Shown piece after piece: positions 44,300-55,562 of a DNA stretch of 64,000 bases. Location: assembly GCF_018294505.1 (NCBI RefSeq), contig NC_057810.1, forward strand, positions 709,255,563 through 709,319,562, read 5' to 3'. Every line of letters starts with the position of its first letter. The stretch's first letter is position 1. The notes under the pieces are model-generated. The model searched no databases, was not told where the DNA came from, and worked only from the letters and a program-made list of their open reading frames with translations. This DNA comes from Triticum aestivum (taxonomy: Eukaryota > Streptophyta > Magnoliopsida > Poales > Poaceae). Made by a program: the position numbers and the translations under genes.

Positions 44300-45976
44300 T
44301 GATACGTCTCCAACGTATCTATAATTTTTGATTGTTCCATGCTATTATATTACCCCTTTTGGATGTTTATGGGCTTTATTTTACACATTTATATCATTAT
44401 TTGGACTAACCTATTAACCGGAGGCCCAACCCATATTGTTGTTTTATTGCCTGTTTTAGTATTTTGAAGAAAAGGAATATCAAACGGAGTCCAAACGGAA
44501 TGAAACCTTCGGCAACGTTATTTTTGGGAAGAATATCATCCTGGAGACTTGGAGTTTACATCAGAAGATCCTCGAGGAGGCCAGGAGATAGGGGGGCACG
44601 CCCCCCCTACTGGGCGCGCCCCCCTATCTCATGGGCCCCTCGAGGACCCCCCGACCGACTTCTTTCGCCTATATAAGCCTACGTACCCTAAAACCATCGA
44701 ATATCAAGATAGATCAGGAGTTTCGCTGCCGCAAGCCTCTGTAGCCACCAAAAACCTCTCGGGAGCCCATTTCGGCACCCTGCCGGAGGGGGAACCCATC
44801 ACCGGTGGCCATCTTCATCATCCCGGCGCTATCCATGACGAGGAGGGAGTAGTTCACCCTCGGGGCTGAGGGTATGTACCAGTAGCTATGTGTTTGATCT
44901 CTCTCTCTCATGTTCTCTCTATGGCACGATCTTGATGTATCGCGAGCTTTGCTATTATAGTTGGATCTTATGATGTTTCTCCCCCTCTACTCTCTTGTGA
45001 TGAATTGAGTTTTCCTCTTGAAGTTATCTTATCGGATTGAGTCTTTAATGATTTGAGAACACTTGATGTATGTCTTGTCGTGATTATCTATGGTGACAAT
45101 GGGATATCATGTGCCACTTGATGTATGTTTTGGTGACCAACTTGCGGGTTCCACCCATGAACCTATGCATAGGGGTTGGCACACGTTTTCATCTTAACTC
45201 TCCGGTAGAAACTTTGGGGCACTCTTTGAAGTATTTTGTGTTGGTTGGATGAATCTGAGATTGTGTGATGCATATCGTATAATCATACCCACAGATACTT
45301 GAGGTGACAATGGAGTATCTAGGTGACATTAGGGTTTTGGTTGATTTGTGTCTTAAGGTGTTATTCTAGTATGAACTCTATGATGGATTGAGCGGAAATA
45401 ATAGCTTTATGTTATTTTACTACGAACTCTTGAATAGATAGAACAGAAAGGATAACTTTGAGGTGGTTTCGTACCCTACCATAATCTCTTCGTTTGTTCT
45501 CCGCTATTAGTTGCTTTGGAGTGACTCTTTGTTGCATGTTGAGGGATTGTTATATGATCTATCTATGTTATTATTGTTGAGAGAACTTGCACTAGTGAAA
45601 GTATGAACCCTATGCCTTGTTTCCTATCATTGCAATACCGTTTACGCTTACTTTTATCGCTTGCTACCTTGTTGTTTTTATAATTTCAGATTACAAATAC
45701 CTTTATCTACTATCCATATTGCACTTGTATCACCATCTCTTCGCCGAACTAGTGCACCTATACAATTTACCATTGTATTGGGTGTGTTGGGGACACAAGA
45801 GACTCTTTGTTATTTGGTTGCAGGGTTGTTTGAGAGAGACCATCTTCATCCTACGCCTCCCACGGATTGATAAACCTTAGGTCATCCACTTGAGGGAAAT
45901 TTGCTACTATCCTACAAACCTGTGCACTTGCAGGCCCAACAACGTCTATAAGAAGAAGGTTGTGTAGTAGACATCA
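44300..45976 (+). repeat. 5' LTR of element D
   Basis: 1677 bp, pair of 53883-55562. A TATA-like CCTATATAAGCC lies at 44669-44680. It ends TAGTAGACATCA, ten bases before the PBS. Confidence 0.93.
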
Positions 45977-46100
45977 AGCTCTTTTCTGGCGCCGTTGCCG
46001 GGGAGGTGAGTGCTTGAAGGTATATATTTAGATCTTGCAACCGAATCTGTTTGTTTCTTGTTTTATCACTAGTTTAGTTTATAAAAGAAAACTACAAAAA

Positions 46101-47060
46101 ATGGAGTTAAGTTTGTCTCATACGCTTCGTCTTTTTAATATCTTTTGTGAGTATGATGAAAAGGAAAATTTTGCTCAAGTGCTAGAAGAAGAAATCTATA
46201 GAATGTTTGATACTAAATCTTTGAATGATGATCATGATTGCAATGTTGTTAGTATGAATTCCTTGAATATCCATGATGCTAATGATATGCAAAGCCACAA
46301 GCTTGGGGAAGCTATGTTTGATGAATATGATATTTTTTGTCCCCCAAGTTTTGATGAGAAAATTTATTATGATGAAAGCATGCCTACTATTTATGATGAT
46401 TATATTGATGAAAGTGGGTTTGGAAGAGTGTCAACTTTAGGAAGTAGTGATCCCACTATTTTGGAGGATGTTGAATCTTATTGTGATGAACATGAAAGTG
46501 GATTTGGAAGAGTGTCAACTTTATTTAGTGATGATTCCACTCTTTCGGAAGAGGTTCCAATTGATTATGAGAACAAAGTTGCTATCTATGATGACTTGTA
46601 TGCTATTAAGAAGAATGATAACCATGAAACTTGTCATCATGATTTTAGTTTTCAATTGGATTATGCCTCACATGATAATTATTTTTTTGAGTTTGCTCCC
46701 ACCACTATTCATGAGAAGAATTTTGCTTATGTGGAGAGTAATAAATTTTCTATGCTTGTAGATCATGAAAAGAATGCTTTAGATGCTGGTTATATTGTTG
46801 AATTCATTCATGATGCTACTGAACATTATTATGAGGGAGGAATATATGCTTGTAGGAATTGCAATAATGTCAAGTTTCCTCTCTATGTGCTTAAAATCTT
46901 GAAGTTATGCTTGTTTTGCCTTCCTATGCTAGTTGATTATTGTTCCCATAAGTTGTTTTCTCACAAAATCCCTATGCATAGGAAGTGGTTTAGACTTAAA
47001 TGTGCTAGTCATATTCTTCATGATGCTCTGTTTATGTTTCAATTCTTATCTTTTATGTGA
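46101..47060 (+). CDS. Unknown acidic protein encoded by LTR element D (319 aa)
   Basis: The only long ORF of element D. It can be extended upstream to 46035 (341 aa), but the ATG at 46101 follows an A-rich ACAAAAA context and begins MELSLSHTLRLFNIF, so I prefer it. The protein is rich in Asp, Glu, Tyr and His. It contains two copies of ESGFGRVSTL about 40 residues apart, and ends in a Cys/hydrophobic region (LKLCLFCLPMLVDYC) plus FQFLSFM. It has no zinc knuckle, DTG or YVDD motif, and I recognise no domain. Base composition is strikingly AT-rich compared with the GC-rich CACTA genes around it. It occupies the gag position directly after the PBS, so it could be a degenerate or replaced gag; that is inference. 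Confidence 0.6.
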   Translation: MELSLSHTLRLFNIFCEYDEKENFAQVLEEEIYRMFDTKSLNDDHDCNVVSMNSLNIHDANDMQSHKLGEAMFDEYDIFCPPSFDEKIYYDESMPTIYDDYIDESGFGRVSTLGSSDPTILEDVESYCDEHESGFGRVSTLFSDDSTLSEEVPIDYENKVAIYDDLYAIKKNDNHETCHHDFSFQLDYASHDNYFFEFAPTTIHEKNFAYVESNKFSMLVDHEKNALDAGYIVEFIHDATEHYYEGGIYACRNCNNVKFPLYVLKILKLCLFCLPMLVDYCSHKLFSHKIPMHRKWFRLKCASHILHDALFMFQFLSFM

Positions 47061-50000
47061 GCATCATTACCATCATCATGCCTAGCTAGAAAGGCATTAA
47101 AGAAAAGCGCTTGTTGGGAGACAACCCAATATTTACCCTTACTGTTTTTGTGTGTAAACATGATTATTCTACTATAGTAATCATGTTTTATAGCTTTTGT
47201 TTCAATAAAGTGCCAAGTAGGACCTTTGGGAAGACTTGGGTGAAGTTTATGTGATCTTGCTGTAAAAAACAGAAACTTTTGCACTCACGAGATTAGCTGC
47301 CATTTTTTACTGGAGAGTGATTTTAGGTTGATTAATTTTGCAGATTATTAATAGACAAATTACTCAGGTCCAGAAATTTATTTCGGAATTGTTTGAGTTC
47401 CAGAAGTATACGTTTTATACAGATTACTACAGACTGTTTTGTTTTTGACAGATTCTGTTTTCATTGTGTTGTTTGCTTATTTTGATGAATCTATGGCTAG
47501 TATTAAGTGGTATAAACCATAGAGAAGTTATAATACAGTAGATATTACACCAATATGAATTTTGAATGATTTACTACAGTACCTAAGTGGTGATGTTATT
47601 TTCTTATACTAACGGAGCTTACGAGTTTTGTTTTAAGTTTTGTGTGGTTGAAGTTTTCAAGTTTTGGGTAAAGATTCGATGGACTATGGAATAAGGAATG
47701 GAAAGAGCCTAAGCTTGGGGATTCCCAAGGCACCCCAAGGTAATATTCAAGGACAACCAAGAGCCTAAGCTTGGGGATGCCCCGGATGGCATCCCCTCTT
47801 TCGTCTTTGTTCATCGGTAACTTTACTTGGAGCTATATTTTTATTCACCACATGATATGTGTTTTTCTTGGAGCATCATTTTATTTTATTAGTATTTGCT
47901 TGCTGTTATTTATAATAATGTTTTGCATCTATATTTTCAATAAAAAAAAAGTCAAGGATAGCCTTTACCATGCTTATTTTGCTAGTATACATGTTGCTGT
48001 TTGAAAACAGAAAGTTTACCGCTGTTGCAAAAATTCCCTAGAAAAGTAAGAGAATGGTATAATGTTGAATATTTTTGCTTATTAAGATCTGATAAATTCA
48101 TTACAGTGGGAATTGTATTTCATAATTTTTGGAGTTAGGGAAGTATTGATACTCTTGCACTCTTTACAGACCATACTGTTTTGACAGATTGCTGTTATGG
48201 TTGCATTGTTTGCATATGTTTGCTTGTTTGATGATTCTATTTGAGTATAGGAGTGTTAAATATGCAGAGGCATTTAGTATTCAATGTTGAATAATAATTT
48301 TAGTGATTTTTTACAATAGAAAATGATAAGGTTTTGCATTGGTTTATACTAACCTATCTCACGAGTTCTTGTTGAGTTTGTTGTGAATGAAGCTTTTGGT
48401 AAAAAAGAAACCATGATATGAGAGGAATTAAGGAGACATAAAAGCTCAAGCTTGGGGATGCCCAAGGCACCCAAGATAATATTCAGGAAGTGTCAAGCAT
48501 CTAAGCTTGGGGATGCCCCGTTAGGCATCCCACCTTTCTTCTTCAACAACTGTCGGTTAGTATCGGTTGAGCCTAAGTTTTTGCTTCTTCACATGAGTTG
48601 TGCTATCCTTGCAATGTCATCTTATTTTGTTTTGCTTGCTGTTTGAATACAATACCAAGATCTAAAATTCTTTAATGTTAGAGAGTCTCCACATAGTTGC
48701 ACAATTATTCGACTACTCATTGATCTTCACTTATATCTTTCGGAGTAGTTTGTCATTTGCTCTAGTGCTTCACTTATATCTTTTAGAGCACGACGGTGGT
48801 TGTATTTTTTACAAACTGCTAGCCTCTCATGCTTCACTTATATTATTTTGAGAGTCTTTTAGAACAGCATGGTATTTGCTATGGTTACAAATTTGGTCCT
48901 AGAATGATGAGCATCCAAGTTGGGTATAATAAAAACTATCATAGGAAGTGAATTGGATGCTAGGATCAATTTGATGCTTGATAATTGTTTTGAGATATAA
49001 AGCTAGTAATGTTAGAGTCATGCTAGTGGGTAATTATGAAATTGAGAAATACTTGTGTTGAGGTTTGCAAGTCTCATAGCATGCACGTATGGTAAAAGTT
49101 GTGTGACAAATTTCTTGCATGGGGTGCTCTTTTGATTGTCTTCCTTATGAGTGGCAGTCGGGGACGAGCGATGGTCTTTTCCTACCAATCTACCCCTCTT
49201 GGGGCATGCATAGTAGTACTTTGCTTCGAGGGCTAAGTTGACTTTTGCAATAAGTATATGAGTTCTTTATGACTAATGTGAGTCCATGGATATACGCACA
49301 CTCATCCTTCTACTTTGTTAGCCTCTCTTATTACCACGCAACTTTCGCCGGTATTGAACCCATTATTTATCTTCCTCAAAACAGCCACAATACCTACCTA
49401 TTATGGCATTTCCATAGCCATTCCGAGATATATTGCCATGCAACTTTCCACCGTTCTGTTTATTATGACACATTTCATCATTGGCATATTGCTCTTTTCG
49501 TGATCATGTAGTTGACATCGTATTTGTGGCAAGGCCACCTTCATAATCTTCATACATGTCGCTCTTGTTTCATTGCATATCCCGGTACACCGCCGGAGGC
49601 ATTCATATAGAGTCATATCTTGTTCTAGCTTTGAGTTGTCATTTTTGAGTTGTAAATCCATAAAAGTGTGATGATCTTCATTATTAGAGCATTGTCTCAG
49701 TGAGGAAAGGATGATGAAGACTATGATTCCTCCACAAGTCGGGATGAGATTTCGGACTTTAAAAAGAAAAAGAAAAAAAAAAGAAAAAAAAAAGGAGAAA
49801 GGCCAAAAAGAAAAAAAAGAGGCCAAAGAAAAAAAAAGAAAAAAAAGAAAGAAAGAAAAAAATGAGAGAAAAAGAGAGAAGGGACAATGGTACTATCTCT
49901 TTTTCCACACTTGTGCTTCAAAGTAGAACCATGATCTTCATGATAGAGAGTCTCATATGTTGTCACTTTCATATACTAAGTGGGAATTTTTCATTATAGA

Positions 50001-50640
50001 ACTTGGCTTGTATATTCCAATGATGGGCTTCCTCAAAATGTCCTAGGTCTTCATGAGCAAGCGAGTTGGATGCACACCCACTTAGTTTCTTTTGTTGAGC
50101 TTTCATATATTTATAGCTCTAGTGCATCTGTTGCATGGCAATCCCTACTCACTCACATTGATATCTATTGATGGGCATCTCCATAGCCCGTTGATACACC
50201 TAGTTGATGTGAGACTATCTTCTCCCTCTTTTTGTACTCACAACCACCACCATTTACCACCATAGTGCTATGTCCATGGCTTGCGCTCATGTATTGCGTA
50301 AGAGTTGAAAAAAGCTGAAGCGCGTTAAAAAGTATGAAACAATTGTTCGGCTCGTCATCGGGGTTGTGCATGATGGGAGTATTTTGTGTAATGAAAATGA
50401 AGCATCGCCTAACTATATGATTTCGTAGGGATAAGCTTTCTTTGGCTATGCTATTTTGATAGGACATGATTATTTGTTAGTATGCTTTGAAGCATTATTA
50501 TTTTTATGTTTTAAGCTTTTATCTTGAATCATTTCGATCTGAACATTCATGCCACAATAAAGAAAATTACATTGATAATTATGCTAGGTAGCATTTCACA
50601 TCAAAAATTCTGTTTTTATCATTTACCTACTCGAGGACGA
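47061..50640 (+). other. Non-coding internal region of element D
   Basis: AT-rich sequence without a credible ORF. The motif CTAAGCTTGGGGATGCC recurs at about 47708, 47764, 48447 and 48501 and again before the 3' LTR (53867-53882). It may derive from polypurine-tract duplications. A long purine run (A and G only) occupies about 49758-49890. CACTA E is inserted at 50640/50641. Confidence 0.7.
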
Positions 50641-51436
50641 CACTACTAGGGAAAAGCCTATACACAGAATCTTATCAGCAGCGTGGTTCAAAATAACTCG
50701 CTGCTGCTAACTAGCAGTAGCGCGCCCAGACGAAACTCGCTGCTGAAACAAATATAGCAGTAGTGCGTCCTCTCAAAGACGCGCTGCTGCTATAATTCCC
50801 ACGAGGCCGCCGCGAGGCTAGTTATAGCAGCAACGCGTTATAGCAAAGCGCGCTACTGCTACTTAGCATAGTAGCAGCGCATTTCTCAGAGTGCTACTGC
50901 TAAGTTTCCTACAAAAAATTAGTCCCACCTAGCTCCGTGAAGAGAGTTTCTACCACCTTAAATATGTTACTTCTCAAACCTTGACAAGCACTTGATCTTC
51001 ATTGAACTCTATGTGTAGAATTTGTGGCTGCAATATGAGTCTTCACCTGTTCCTAAACCGGTGAGGACTCATATTGACATATCAGATTGTACACAAAAAG
51101 ATCGTTGATGATCAATGTATTTTTGATATATTGAACAAAGTCTATTTTTACATGCTGACACGTAGCAGTAGCGCTTTATTGTGAAAGGCGCTGCTGCTAG
51201 ATAGCTTAGCAGTAGCGTCTTTTCCTAGAGCGCGCTACTGCTAAGCCATTCATCTCCCCATCTCCTCTATTCCGATCCACTCACACAGCCACTCAATCCT
51301 CTCCGTCTGCGCTGCGTGCCGGTCCACCCCCGTCGCCCCTCCTCCGTCTGCGCCGCGCGCCATCACCTCCTCCTCCTTGCTGGACTCGGTACCGGCCTCC
51401 TCCTCCGTCCTCCCTCTCCACTCGCCGCTGGCTGGC

Positions 51437-51580
51437 CCCTCCTTGCTCCGCCTTCCTCCTCCGTCCTCCCTCAACTGGCCGCGCCGGCCGGCCCCTCCTC
51501 GCTCCGCCTTCCTCCTCCGTCCTCCCTCAACTGGCCGCGCCGGCCGGCCCCTCCTTGCCCCGCCTTCCTCCTCCATCCTA
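51437..51580. repeat. 56-bp GC-rich tandem repeat in CACTA E
   Basis: About 2.5 copies of a unit containing CCGCCTTCCTCCTCC and GGCCGCGCCGGCCGGCCCC, with starts near 51446, 51502 and 51558. It lies in a GC-rich block (51250-51620) that looks like a plant 5' leader region and may have been captured with the B3 gene. Confidence 0.75.
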
Positions 51581-51639
51581 CTCTCTTCTCCCTCCTCGAG
51601 TCGCCCCTCATTCTCCCTCCTGCTCATATGCAACATTTT

Positions 51640-52135
51640 GATTTAGTTGATATAATTTAGTTGATTTAGTAGGCTAGTTGATTTAGTTGACTTAGAACAC
51701 TTTGATTTAGTTGATTTAGTAGGCTAATTCATTTAGTTGATTTAGTTGACTTGGAACATTTTGATTTAGTTGATTTAGTAGGCTAGTTCATTTAGTTGAT
51801 TTAGAACATTTTGATTTAATTGATTTAGTAGGCTAGTTGATTTAGTTGATTTAGAACATTTTGATTTAGTAGGCTAGTTGATTTAGTTGACTTAGAATAT
51901 TTTGATTTAGTTGATTTAGTAGGCTAGTTCATATGCAACATTTTGATTTAGTTGATATGATTTAGTTGATTTAGTAGGCTAGTTGATTTAGTTCACTTAG
52001 AACATTTTGATTTAGTTGATTTAGTAGGCTAGTTCATATGCAACATTTTTGATTTAGTTGATATGATTTAGTTGATTTAGTAGGCTAGTTGATTTAGTTC
52101 ACTTAGAACATTTTGATTTAGTTGATCGTTAATCC
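51640..52135. repeat. AT-rich minisatellite in CACTA E
   Basis: Irregular tandem copies of GTTGATTTAGTAGGCTAGTT and TTAGAACATTTTGATTTA fill about 500 bp, with higher-order units that also include CATATGCAACATTTTG. No coding content. Confidence 0.85.
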
Positions 52136-52159
52136 TTTGCTCATATTGCTTTAGGAAAA

Positions 52160-53283
52160 ATGCCGCCACCACCACCACCACTATGTTGACTGTGCAAGTC
52201 AAGATGCGCCAGCAGCCTTGCAACTGGCAAGTTGTTCGGCATCTACTTCCAGCCGAGTTTTCGTCATGCAGCGGTAAGAAATTAGATGAAATGTAATAAC
52301 TAATTTATTTTTAGTGTTGGCATTACTGCATTGTGTCATTTTGCTTATTTTACACAGATCGTCCCATGCAATGTGAGGTTGAAATTCAACAAGCTGACAT
52401 GAGACACTATGACATTCGAGGCTCCTGGGGGGCCGTACACTATGAAGGTCGAGAAAGGACGCAATATGTCACAGATTGGAGGAGACGGATGGTCCTGTTT
52501 CGTCGCTCGCATGCGTCTTACTGGTGGTGAGTTGATCAGCTTCTCCTTCCAAGCAGAAAGACCCAAGCTAGCTGTCATTTATCTCAACCTGGTGGAAGAT
52601 GATGAAGATGACGAAGATGATGAAGATGATGAAGATAATGAGGACCCACTCGATGAAGATGATGAGGACCCACTTCATGAAGCCATCGTAGCGCAAAGAA
52701 CAAGGCTGAGTGAGGAGGAGGTGTCCAACCTGTGGGACATAATTCCGCCACGTGCTGACTTTGTCGGGGTGCCATTCGTGACCCACTTGACAAATACCAT
52801 GGTTGATCGACATGATATGGTATGTTATACTTACAAATGCTTATTAGTGTACAGTCCAATGATATGGTATGTTGTGTGGAATCTAGTCGATGATATGTTT
52901 TAGTGTAGAGTTCGATCACATGCTTATTAGTGTAGAATCTAAGAAAACTATTAATAGTGTAGATAATCCATATGTACTTATTTGCGAGGCTATTTATTAC
53001 TTGATATGTTTTTCTTATTCAGAAATTGGCAAAGAGCATATCTGTGAGTTATGGTATCGAGCCTGATGAAGAAGGCTCAGCTGGACTACGCCTTACTGCA
53101 AGGGGCTCCGTCACAACCTGTACTTATCGCATGGACACGGACGGTCGCACACACTTAAACTCGGTTGGGTGGAAGAAATTCCTCGATGGCAAGAATCTTC
53201 ATGTTGGACAGGCCATCCTAATTACTATCAGGAACACCAACCGCCCAGGCTTGAGGATGATGATTGTCTTCGATATCATCTAG
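52160..53283 (+). pseudogene. Captured B3-domain gene fragment (two B3 domains) in CACTA E
   Basis: Three exons can be traced: 52160-52273, 52358-52819 and 53023-53283, with GT-AG introns and matching phase 0. Exon 1 ends GKLFGIYFQPSFRHAA. Exon 2 continues IVPCNVRLKFNKL, then MTFEAPGGPYTMKV, GGDGWSCFVARMRLTGGELISF and an Asp/Glu run. Together these read as one B3 DNA-binding domain (P-G-G strand, GW-F helix, L-GE/D-F strand). Exons 2-3 give a second B3-like unit with LRLTARGSVTTCTYRM, VGWKKFLDGKNLHVGQAILI and MMIVFDII. In-frame TGA codons at 52187-52189 and 52400-52402 (the first likely from Trp TGG) disable it. B3 proteins are plant transcription factors; carriage between CACTA termini points to capture of a host gene of REM-like type. 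Confidence 0.75.
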
Positions 53284-53400
53284 AACTACATATGTGTGTG
53301 TGGCTATATCATCTAGAACTACATATGTGTGTGTGGCTATATCATCCAGAACTACATATGATGGTCATCGTCGATATCATCTAGAACTACATATGATGAT
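53270..53400. repeat. Short tandem repeats over the B3 stop codon
   Basis: ATCATCTAGAACTACATATG recurs about four times from the end of the B3 pseudogene onward, with spacing of about 33-36 bp and TGTGTGTGGCTAT between the first copies. Confidence 0.8.
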
Positions 53401-53467
53401 GACCGTTGATATGACCTTGTACTGCTTGAGGATGCATGTTGACTATGCATGAAATTGTTATCTAGTA

Positions 53468-53537
53468 CTCCCTTCGTTCCAAATTACTCGTCGTGGTTTG
53501 AACTAAAACCACGACGAGAAATTTGGAACGAAGGGAG
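53468..53537. mobile_element. Stowaway-type (Tc1/mariner) MITE
   Basis: A 70-bp near-perfect inverted repeat starts CTCCCTTCGTTCC and ends GGAACGAAGGGAG. It is flanked by TA on both sides (53466-53467 and 53538-53539), the target site of Stowaway MITEs of grasses. It is inserted inside CACTA E. Confidence 0.93.
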
Positions 53538-53882
53538 TACTACCTAGTAATGGTTTATGAATTTGATATCTACTAGCAGTACCTAGTATCTAGTATCTGA
53601 AAGGGAAACTGAAAGGGAAAGGGGTAATGGGAAAATGATGAAAGATATAGCAGTAGCGAGGGATGGCGAAATCGCTACAGCTAGTTAATAGTAGCGCGTT
53701 CCTAAAAAGCGCTGCTGATATCGTCAACAGTAGTAGCGCTGGTTAGGGCCGCACTACTACTATGAGTTAGCTGTAGCGCCGTATTAGTAGCACGGCCACC
53801 CGCGCTGCTGCTAGCCTCAAAACCCGTGCTACTACTAGGGTTTTCCCTAGTAGTGCGAGCAGGAATTAAGCTTGGGGATGCT

Positions 53883-55562
53883 TGATACGTCTCCAACGTA
53901 TCTATAATTTTTGATTGTTCCATGCTATTATATTACCCCTTTTGGATGTTTATGGGATTTATTTTACACATTTATATCATTTTTGGGACTAACCTATTAA
54001 CCGGAGGCCTAGCCCATATTGCTGTTTTATTGCCCGATTTAGTATTTCGAAGAAAAGGAATATCAAATAGAGTCCAAACGTAATGAAACCTTCGGCAGCA
54101 TTATTTTTGGGAAGAATATCATCCTGGAGACTTGGAGTTTACGTCAGAAGATCCTCGAGGAGGCCAGGAGATAGGGGGCACGCCCCCCCTACTGGGCGCG
54201 CCCCTGTCTCGTGGGCCCCTCGAGGACCCCCCCCCCCCCCGACCGACTTCTTTCGCCTATATAAGCCTACATACCGTAAAACCATCGAATATCAAGATAG
54301 ATCAGGAGTTCCACCGCCGCAAGCCTCTATAGCCACCAAAAACCTCTCGGGAGCCCGTTCTGTCACCCTGCTGGAGGGGGAACCCATCATCGGTGGCCAT
54401 ATTCATCATCCCGACGCTAGCCATGACGAGGAGGGAGTAGTTCACCCTCGGGGCTGAGGGTATGTACTAGTAGTTATGTGTTTGATCTCTCTCTCATGTT
54501 CTCTCTACGGCACGATCTTGATGTATCGTGAGCTTTGCTATTATAGTTGGATCTTATGATGTTTCTCCCCCTCTACTCTCTTGTGATGAATTGAGTTTTC
54601 CTCTTGAAGTTATCTTATCGGTTTGAGTCTTTAATGATTTGAGAACACTTGATGTATGTCTTGTCGTGATTATCTGTGGTGACAATGGGATATCATGTGC
54701 CACTTGATGTATGTTTTGGTGACCAACTTGCGGGTTCCACCCATGAACCTATGCATAGGGGTTGGCACACGTTTTCGTCTTGACTCTCCGGTAGAAACTT
54801 TGGGGCACTCTTTGAAGTACTTTGTGTTGGTTGGATGAATCTGAGACTGTGTGATGCATATCGTATAATCATGCCCATGGATACTTGAGGTGACAATGGA
54901 GTATCTAGGTGACATTAGGGTTTTGGTTGATTTGTGTCTTAAGGTTTTATTCTAGTATGAACTCTATGATGGATTGAGCGGAAATAATAGCTTTATGTTA
55001 TTTTACTACGAACTCTTGAATAGATAGAACAGAAAGGATAACTTTGAGGTGGTTTCGTACCCTACCATAATCTCTTCATTTGTTCTCCGCTATTAGTTGC
55101 TTTGGAGTGACTCTTTGTTGCATGTTGAGGGATTGTTATATGATCTATCTATGTTATTATTGTTGAGAGAACTTGCACTAGTGAAAGTATGAACCCTATG
55201 CCTTGTTTCCTACCATTGCAATACCGTTTACGCTCACTTTTATCGCTTGCTACCTTGCTGTTTTTATAATTTCAGATTACAAATACCTTTATCTACTATC
55301 CATATTGCACTTGTATCACCATCTCTTCGTGAAACTAGTGCACCTATACAATTTACCATTATATTGGGTGTGTTGGGGACACAAGAGACTCTTTGTTATT
55401 TGGTTGCAGGATCGTTTGAGAGAGACCATCTTCATCCTACGCCTCCCACGGATTGATAAACCTTAGGTCATCCACTTGAGGGAAATTTGCTACTGTCCTA
55501 CAAACCTGTGCACTTGCAGGTCCAACAACGTCTACAAGAAGAAGGTTGTGTAGTAGACATCA
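53883..55562 (+). repeat. 3' LTR of element D
   Basis: Pair of 44300-45976, starting TGATACGTCTCC and ending TAGACATCA, with a run of Cs at about 54228-54240 that differs in length from the 5' copy. TATA-like CCTATATAAGCC lies at about 54257. Confidence 0.93.

Larger units (their letters stand above)
50641..53855 (+). mobile_element. Small CACTA element E carrying a captured B3 gene
   Basis: The left terminus CACTACTAGGGAAAAGCC (50641) and the right terminus, whose complement reads CACTACTAGGGAAAACCC (53855), form an inverted pair. They are flanked by the 3-bp duplication CGA (50638-50640 and 53856-53858). Removing E joins TCGAGGA to GCAGGAATTAAGC across one CGA, as expected for D's polypurine region. 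Subterminal arrays of AGCAGTAGCGCG and complement lie at 50675-50910, 51165-51240 and 53645-53845. It has no transposase, so it is non-autonomous. The interior holds repeats and a B3-domain pseudogene. Confidence 0.92.
44300..55562 (+). mobile_element. LTR retrotransposon D, apparently non-autonomous, inserted in the TNPA-like gene
   Basis: LTRs 44300-45976 and 53883-55562 (about 1.68 kb, TGATACGTCTCC to GTAGACATCA) are flanked by a perfect duplication CTTGT (44295-44299 and 55563-55567). A PBS TGGCGCCGTTGCCGGGGA (45987-46004), complementary to the usual tRNA-Asp primer, follows the 5' LTR. AAGCTTGGGGATGC precedes the 3' LTR. The internal region has one ORF (46101-47060) but no gag, protease, RT, RNase H or integrase. 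The PBS suggests that a Gypsy (Athila/Tat-like) element would mobilise it. The LTRs differ by a few percent by eye. It interrupts the coding frame of CACTA F and is itself interrupted by CACTA E. Confidence 0.93.

Noticed and set aside
45987..46004. Possible tRNA gene fragment (TGGCGCCGTTGCCGGGGA)
   Set aside because: Only the 18-base complement of a tRNA 3' end next to an LTR: a primer binding site, not a tRNA gene.
51250..51660. Overlapping GC-rich ORFs on both strands in CACTA E
   Set aside because: Low-complexity Pro/Ser/Arg translations of a 56-bp tandem repeat; likely leader sequence, not protein.
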